Source: Aldehydirespirator sp965203635
Lineage (GTDB): Bacteria > Actinomycetota > Acidimicrobiia > Acidimicrobiales > Aldehydirespiratoraceae
Direction: 5' to 3'
DNA length: 64,000 nt
NCBI GenBank assembly: GCA_965203635.1
Contig: OZ241903.1
Span: 1 to 64,000 of the forward strand
The translations under genes and the position numbers were made by a program. This document shows, in pieces, positions 60,301-64,000 of this stretch (the first letter of the stretch is position 1; each line of letters starts with the position of its first letter). The notes below the pieces were generated by a model. It worked only from the letters and a program-made list of their open reading frames with translations, was not told where the DNA came from and did no database searches.

Positions 60301-62050
60301 CCAGCGTCGAGCCCCGCTTGCCCACCCGCACCGACGCGTCGGCGTCGGCCACCGTGGGCGTCACCTTGGCGTGGGTCATGTCGCTGCCCACCGTCACCGA
60401 GTAGGACGTGGTACCCGCGTCGAACACCGGCGACAGCGTCTGCGCCGAATAGGTGCCTGTCTCGCTGGTGGCGCTGCTCGCCGCCAGCGCCGACAGATTC
60501 GCATTGGCCGACTGCCGCCGGATAGTCACCGTGTAGACCTGGGTGCCGCCGTTCTCCGCCGTCACCCGCACGACCAGGGCGTTGTCGCCCACATCCAAAG
60601 CGATCGCCTCGCTCGCCGAGCCGCTGTTCACCGACGCCAGCGGCGCACCCCGCTTGCCCACCCGCACCGACGCCTTGCCCGTGTCCTCCACCGTCGCCGT
60701 CAGCTTCGCATGCGTCACACCGTTGCCCACCGTCGCCGCGTAGGACGTGGTCGCCTTGTCGAACACAGACGGAGTCAGCGTCAGCCCGCTGAACGTCCCC
60801 GTCGCGCTTGTGGCGGTAGAAGCCGCCAGCGCCGACAGGTCCGCGTTGGCCGACTGCCGCCGGATAGTCACCGTGTAGTCCCGGGTGTCGCCGTTCTCCG
60901 CCGTCACCCGCGCAACCAGGGCGTTGTCGCCCACATCCAAAGCGATCGCCTCGCTGGCCGAGCCGCTGTTCACCGACGCCAGCGTCGCGCCCCGCTTGCC
61001 CACCTTCACCGAGGCACCCGTGTCCTCCACCGTCGCCGTCAGCTTCGCATGCGTCACACCGTTGCCCACCGTCGCCGCGTAGGACGTGGTCGCCTTGTCG
61101 AACACCGAGGGAGTCAACGTCAGCCCGCTGAACGTCCCCGTCGCGCTAGTGCCGGTAGAAGCCGCCAGCGCCGACAGGTTCGCGTTGGCCGATGCCGCCG
61201 GAGGCTGCGTCGTGACCGGAGGCTGCGTCGTGACCGGAGGCTGCGTCGTGACCGGCGGGTCGGGCGCCTGTCCTCGTTGCACCGTGAGCTTGTAGGTCCC
61301 GGTCGTGCCGTCATGGGCGGTGACCACTATGGTGATCACCGTGGACGTGCCCACCGCCCCGAGGGCGACCCAGCGGTCTGACCCCTGCACCACCGGCGAC
61401 ACGCTGTAGCTGGCGTTCATCTCGCCGACGAAGGGCCTGATCTCGACCCGGGTCGTGGCCCCAGGCACTGTCGCGCTGTACTCAGTGGTGCTCGCCGTGA
61501 ACGTCGGAGAGAATCTGAACAGCTCCCCGGTATTCAGGCCCGTGAGGATGCCGCGCAGGGTGGCATCGGAGGACTTGGCCCCGGACCCCTCAGCACTAGC
61601 GGAGACATAGTCCACCCGCACCGGGGCGCTGAGGCGGTTGTCGGGAACCGTCGGCCCCGACGGCGACCAGCCGGTCGGCGCACCGGACTTGACGTCCACG
61701 AAGGCCCGCACGCCGTTGGGAATGTTCGCAATCGTGAACGTCGTCACGCCCGGCGCCGTGTAATGGAAGTAGTCCTGGATCTGCGGGTACTGCCAGGACC
61801 CTGAAAGCCATCCCCAGTCCACCCAGTACGTGCCGGGGGTCGGCCCCGACGAGGGAGCGTCCCAGCTCACGACCAGGATGCCGTCTCCGGGCGTGACCGT
61901 CACATTCTCGGGCGGATTGGGCCTGACCGACTGAGCCTCGGCAGGGCCGAGAGCCAGGACGACCGTCGACGCAACCAGCACCGCGGCCAGCAGAGGGAGC
62001 AGCGCTGATCTGAATGACGTATGAGGCCTAGGTCTTCTGCACGTCGCCAT
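57332..62050 (-). CDS. Giant secreted adhesin-like protein (Fn3, cadherin-like repeats, Calx-beta, EF-hand)
   Basis: 1572 residues. ATG 62050 follows GGGAG nine nt upstream. Signal peptide about 1-40 (ends AEAQS). Then a fibronectin-III-like domain, a cadherin-like beta-sandwich (about 165-262), a PPVTTQ linker in three copies, and five near-identical cadherin-like units of about 113 residues (SANANLSALA...RVGKRG...VNSGSAS...DYTVTI). Further Fn3 domains follow, with HSGYDVEY, then a Calx-beta domain (VDLSLDTATVAESAG...TDDD). It ends with a Ca-binding loop YDANGDGAIDGSEY. Predicted to be an extracellular, calcium-dependent adhesion protein. No sortase or membrane anchor is visible. Confidence 0.86.
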   Translation of the reverse strand: MATCRRPRPHTSFRSALLPLLAAVLVASTVVLALGPAEAQSVRPNPPENVTVTPGDGILVVSWDAPSSGPTPGTYWVDWGWLSGSWQYPQIQDYFHYTAPGVTTFTIANIPNGVRAFVDVKSGAPTGWSPSGPTVPDNRLSAPVRVDYVSASAEGSGAKSSDATLRGILTGLNTGELFRFSPTFTASTTEYSATVPGATTRVEIRPFVGEMNASYSVSPVVQGSDRWVALGAVGTSTVITIVVTAHDGTTGTYKLTVQRGQAPDPPVTTQPPVTTQPPVTTQPPAASANANLSALAASTGTSATGTFSGLTLTPSVFDKATTSYAATVGNGVTHAKLTATVEDTGASVKVGKRGATLASVNSGSASEAIALDVGDNALVARVTAENGDTRDYTVTIRRQSANADLSALAASTATSATGTFSGLTLTPSVFDKATTSYAATVGNGVTHAKLTATVEDTGKASVRVGKRGAPLASVNSGSASEAIALDVGDNALVVRVTAENGGTQVYTVTIRRQSANANLSALAASSATSETGTYSAQTLSPVFDAGTTSYSVTVGSDMTHAKVTPTVADADASVRVGKRGSTLASVNSGSASAAIALDVGDNEIVVRVTAENGGTRDYTVTIRRQSANANLSALAASSATSETGMFSGLTLTPSVFDAGTTSYAGTVGSGVTHAKLTATVADADASVRVGKRGSTLASVNSGSASGAIALDVGDNALVARVTAENGDTRDYTVTITRQSANANLSALAASSATSETGMFSGLTLTPSPFAAATTSYVVRVDLDMTHAKVTPTVADADALVRVGKRGSTLATVASGSASAAIPLELGANEIVVRVTAEDRSIIKDYTVTINRAVRLPAPSGLTVTPGSHSLSVFWTAPGQSVQGYDVHYTSMSADDLADDAAIGAYVHPSGRYSLPENPYPYLGWVRLAHGYLAELKYGVGYLQPGQQYRFRVRAYDRFGTGPWAVGSGVPWQAARTVSLSATPERVREGDEVTITATVRYNGRPSPIQEDMDVLVRVHLGTAEAGDVGTLERISIGKYTDRASVTIQTNRDSDGDDEKFAVLIHSIPARSLARAGDPDIVWVTITEGDPAPPEPVVWVPQLRATGGDGALHLTWSETAATAHSGYDVEYKRSSAPDRAAAGGDPETGWVDAGHSGKQRSMTIGGLTNWVAYDVRARLAFSDGTGGWSEVVSATPEAAAELGEPRAVTVTVSDTAAEEGDAVTVTATLDEPAPREGATVWFWAYGDTIGGTVASAQTGGDYRWDPPDPGITSYHSGVGRDVTSTDDAKSAPIRVEPGRTTVTARLEVVLNQWTGRRTADDGTGHWIYAPVEEPAEGIGVYATAHVPDADHKHGRWALTSPTVTMTIYDQGQSPTVSGSGDAPPEQQAAPQPASVDLSLDTATVAESAGAVTVTATLDAPATQGGIGGFLTAGAAGTATADVDFAMPLSIFIPDGQQSAAATISITDDDIDEADETVVISALFDVGTALLEDTVTLTITDDDTAATAGVSVTDTTSQDPQQDPPGLPPIAARYDANGDGAIDGSEYQQVKNDWLSDKITYAQFLEVVRIYLKSG
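59500..61195 (-). repeat. Five ~339-bp tandem repeats inside the adhesin gene
   Basis: Unit boundaries recur near 61184, 60842, 60502, 60161 and 59826 (plus coordinates), so the period is 336-345 bp. Units share long stretches with few changes. An adjacent linker has three copies of an 18-bp unit coding PPVTTQ (about 61200-61256). High identity suggests recent expansion and possible length variation. Confidence 0.9.
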
Positions 62051-62158
62051 CGACGACTACTCCCGGGTCGCCTAAGTCGAGGCCCACTAACGATGAAACC
62101 GCCGCCTCCGTCGTCAGGTTCGGGCTAGTGGCACGCGAACGGATTACCAGCGTAGGTG

Positions 62159-62214
62159 TTCATCGATGAAGTCAGATGAAGTTATGCCCGATACTGATGA
62201 AGTAACGATGAATT
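62159..62214 (+). promoter_or_regulatory. Phased GATGAA direct-repeat array upstream of histidine kinase
   Basis: GATGAAGT at 62165, 62175 and 62196, and GATGAATT at 62207, are spaced 10, 21 and 11 bp, that is one face of the helix. An inverted TTCATC at 62159 makes a 12-bp palindrome TTCATCGATGAA with the first. The last repeat lies where a -35 would be, before TATTAT at 62231. This is the layout of PhoB/OmpR-type activator sites. A GATGAAAC also occurs at 62092. The rest of the 62051-62158 stretch shows nothing else. Confidence 0.65.
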
Positions 62215-62230
62215 CCGCGCTGAACGCTGG

Positions 62231-62236
62231 TATTAT
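62231..62236 (+). promoter_or_regulatory. Candidate -10 box of the histidine kinase gene
   Basis: TATTAT, 17 bp after the GATGAATT repeat and 33 nt before the TTG start, leaving a short leader that contains the strong ribosome site GGGAGGTGA. Confidence 0.5.
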
Positions 62237-62269
62237 CCTCGCGCAGGCCTGTTCCCGGGAGGTGACGAG

Positions 62270-64000
62270 TTGGAGAACGCCGACCAACGGCCCCCGGTAG
62301 CGGAGCCGCCGGGAGACCGCCTCTCCCGCCTCAGCCAGGCCAGCCTCCGCATCAACGAGAGCCTGGACGTGGACACGGCACTCCAGGCCGTGATGGACAA
62401 CGCCCGCTCCCTGACCGACGCGCCCTACGCCGCGATCATCACCCTGGACGCGTCGGGCGCGATCGAGGACTACCTGGGCCAGGGCGCCGACCCCGGCGAC
62501 GTGGAGCGGCTGTGGCATGCCCCCCAGGGGCTACTGTTCTTCGAGTACCTCAACGCCCTGCCGGGTCCGCTGCGGGTGGGACACCTGGAGGAGTTCGCGG
62601 GGTCCATCGGCTTCGACGAGTTCCGCTCGCCCGTGCAGCTCACCGCGTTCATGGCGGCCCCGTTACTGCACCAGGGGGTGCGCTCGGGCCACATCTACGT
62701 GGGGAGCGACGACCCGGGACGGGAGTTCTCCCGGGAGGACGAGGACACTCTGGTGATGTTCGCCTCCCAGGCGGCGCTGGTCATCGCCAACGCCCGCCGT
62801 TACCGTGACGAGCAGCGGGCAAGGGCCGACCTGGAGACCCTCATCGACACCTCGCCGGTGGGCGTCGCCGTCTTCGACATGAAGACGGGGGCCTCGGCCT
62901 CCTCCAACCACGCGGCCTCCTTCAACCAGGCAGCCTCCATCAACCAGGAGGCCCGCAGGATCGCCGACAGCCTGCGGGGTCCCGACTGGACGCAGAAGGA
63001 CCTGCTGGGGTCTCTGACCGTGCGCCGCGCCGACGGCAGCGAGGTCTCCCTACAGGAGTTCTCCCTGGCCCGCCTGCTGGGCTCCAGCAAGACGGTGCGG
63101 GCCGAGGAGATCGTCATGGGCGTCCCCGGCGGGCGGAGCGTGACCGTGCTGCTCAACGCCACGCCCATACGTTCCCCCGAGGGGGATGTGGAGTCGGTGG
63201 TGGTCACCATGCAGGACATGGCGGCCGTCAAGGACCAGGAGCGGCTGCGGGCCGAGTTCCTGGGCATGGTCAGCCACGAGCTGCGCATGCCCCTGACTTC
63301 CATCTGGGGCTCGGCGATGGCGATGATGGAGCCGGAGATGGACCCCGCCGTTATGCGCCAGTTCCAGCGGATCATCCTCGATCAGGTCGGCAGCATGCGC
63401 ACCATGATCGACGACCTGCTGGACGTGGCCCGCATCGAGACGGGCGCGCTGCCGGTGGACCCGGAGCCGGCGGAGGTGGCCGCGCTGGTGGACAGGGCCT
63501 GGAACGCCTTCACCAGCGCCGGGGGCCGGAACCAGCTCGCCCTCGAGATGGAGCCGGACCTGCCCCTGGTGATGGCCGACCGCAGGCGCATCGTCCAGGT
63601 CATCGGCAACCTGCTGTCCAACGCGGCAAGGCGCTCCCCGGAGTCGTCCGTCATCCAGGTGTCCGCCGTGCGGCAGCGCAGTCACGTCGCGGTCTCGGTG
63701 GCCGACCAGGGCCGGGGGATACCCACCGAGGACCTGCCTCCGCTGTTCCGCAAGTTCTCCCGCCGGGAGGACCGCGACGCGGGAGGCGACACCGGCCTGG
63801 AGCTCACCATCTGCAAGGGCATCGTGGAGGCCCACGGGGGCCGCATCCGGGCCGAGAGCGACGGGCCCGGCCTGGGAGCGCGGTTCGTCTTCACCCTGCC
63901 GGCGGTCGAGGGGGCCGAACCGGCCCCCCGTCCCGCCGCCCGGGCGCAGGACGGCGGGCGGTCCGCGGGAACGGTCCTGGTGGTGGACGACGACCCCGTG
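62270..64000 (+). CDS. Hybrid sensor histidine kinase (GAF-PAS-HisKA-HATPase-REC), cut by window end
   Basis: 577 codons, open at the right edge. TTG 62270 is preceded by GGGAGGTGA four nt upstream. A GAF domain (about 20-180, with APYAAIITLDASG and AAPLLHQGVRSGHIYVG) comes first. A PAS domain with an 18-residue repeat insert follows, then HisKA with phospho-His in MVSHELRMPL (near residue 336), and HATPase with IGNLLSNAARRSP, VADQGRGIPTEDL and GDTGLELTICKGIVEAHGG. The last ten codons begin a receiver domain (TVLVVDDDP). Signal unknown. Confidence 0.88.
   Translation, partial: MENADQRPPVAEPPGDRLSRLSQASLRINESLDVDTALQAVMDNARSLTDAPYAAIITLDASGAIEDYLGQGADPGDVERLWHAPQGLLFFEYLNALPGPLRVGHLEEFAGSIGFDEFRSPVQLTAFMAAPLLHQGVRSGHIYVGSDDPGREFSREDEDTLVMFASQAALVIANARRYRDEQRARADLETLIDTSPVGVAVFDMKTGASASSNHAASFNQAASINQEARRIADSLRGPDWTQKDLLGSLTVRRADGSEVSLQEFSLARLLGSSKTVRAEEIVMGVPGGRSVTVLLNATPIRSPEGDVESVVVTMQDMAAVKDQERLRAEFLGMVSHELRMPLTSIWGSAMAMMEPEMDPAVMRQFQRIILDQVGSMRTMIDDLLDVARIETGALPVDPEPAEVAALVDRAWNAFTSAGGRNQLALEMEPDLPLVMADRRRIVQVIGNLLSNAARRSPESSVIQVSAVRQRSHVAVSVADQGRGIPTEDLPPLFRKFSRREDRDAGGDTGLELTICKGIVEAHGGRIRAESDGPGLGARFVFTLPAVEGAEPAPRPAARAQDGGRSAGTVLVVDDDPV

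Noticed and set aside
59500..61195. CRISPR or satellite DNA
   Set aside because: The 339-bp units are in-frame protein repeats with codon-level variation.
58232..61381. 1049-codon plus-strand frame opposite the adhesin
   Set aside because: Arg/His-rich repetitive sequence produced by reading the adhesin repeats in reverse.

Overview
The window is GC-rich, densely packed DNA, probably from an actinobacterium close to the Acidimicrobiia. Family-level markers point this way: an actinobacterial multifunctional 2-oxoglutarate dehydrogenase (kgd), the mismatch endonuclease NucS, a mycothiol S-conjugate amidase-like LmbE protein, a mycobacterial-type CysQ, a UvrD2-like helicase, a DUF222-HNH protein and a probable F420-dependent luciferase-like oxidoreductase. 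Two very large repetitive secreted proteins, one leucine-rich-repeat and one fibronectin/cadherin-like, together with a choline-sulfatase would suit a marine or host-associated member. That habitat is inference.

Layout. 1-2188: leucine-rich repeat secreted protein (cut by the window edge). 2303-13630: choline-sulfatase, small metalloprotease, UvrD2-like helicase, cation/proton antiporter coupled to exonuclease III, kgd and CysQ. 13677-20675: an SDR, then a leftward five-gene cluster (SDR, glycosidase-like protein, DhnA/LsrF-type aldolase, FGGY kinase, 2-hydroxyacid dehydrogenase) that looks catabolic with unknown substrate. 20736-24845: NucS, VanW-family protein, PAP2 phosphatase, SDR. 24894-34670: a visibly lower-GC accessory island with a SIR2-HerA defence pair plus a small KTSC gene, an IS1380-like transposase relic, an SbcC/SbcD-like pair, an McrA-like nuclease with a probable sulfur-binding domain, and a NYN-domain protein. 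It ends in two tandem hairpins. 34878-43642: F420-type oxidoreductase, small protein, thermonuclease-like lipoprotein, ChbG/YdjC-like protein, SCP2-like protein, Mca-like amidase, a PhoU/RCK regulator with an MgtE/SLC41-like transporter, ParA with a small membrane protein, and a RecB-family nuclease. 43712-50179: a type IIA topoisomerase pair (ParE/ParC-like) and a DUF222-HNH protein. 50312-57277: SnoaL-like protein, CoA-transferase, NUDIX, alpha/beta hydrolase, ABC-2 exporter, small membrane protein and cytochrome P450. 57332-62050: giant repeat adhesin. 62270-64000: start of a hybrid histidine kinase preceded by a helically phased repeat array.

Expression. Many first genes have a TANNNT box 6-8 nt before the start codon and no Shine-Dalgarno, the pattern of leaderless mRNAs. 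Genes inside operons overlap their neighbours by 1-11 nt (ATGA, GTGA, TTGA), which suggests translational coupling. I used the TANNNT spacing to choose several starts. No tRNA, rRNA, CRISPR array or complete insertion sequence was seen.
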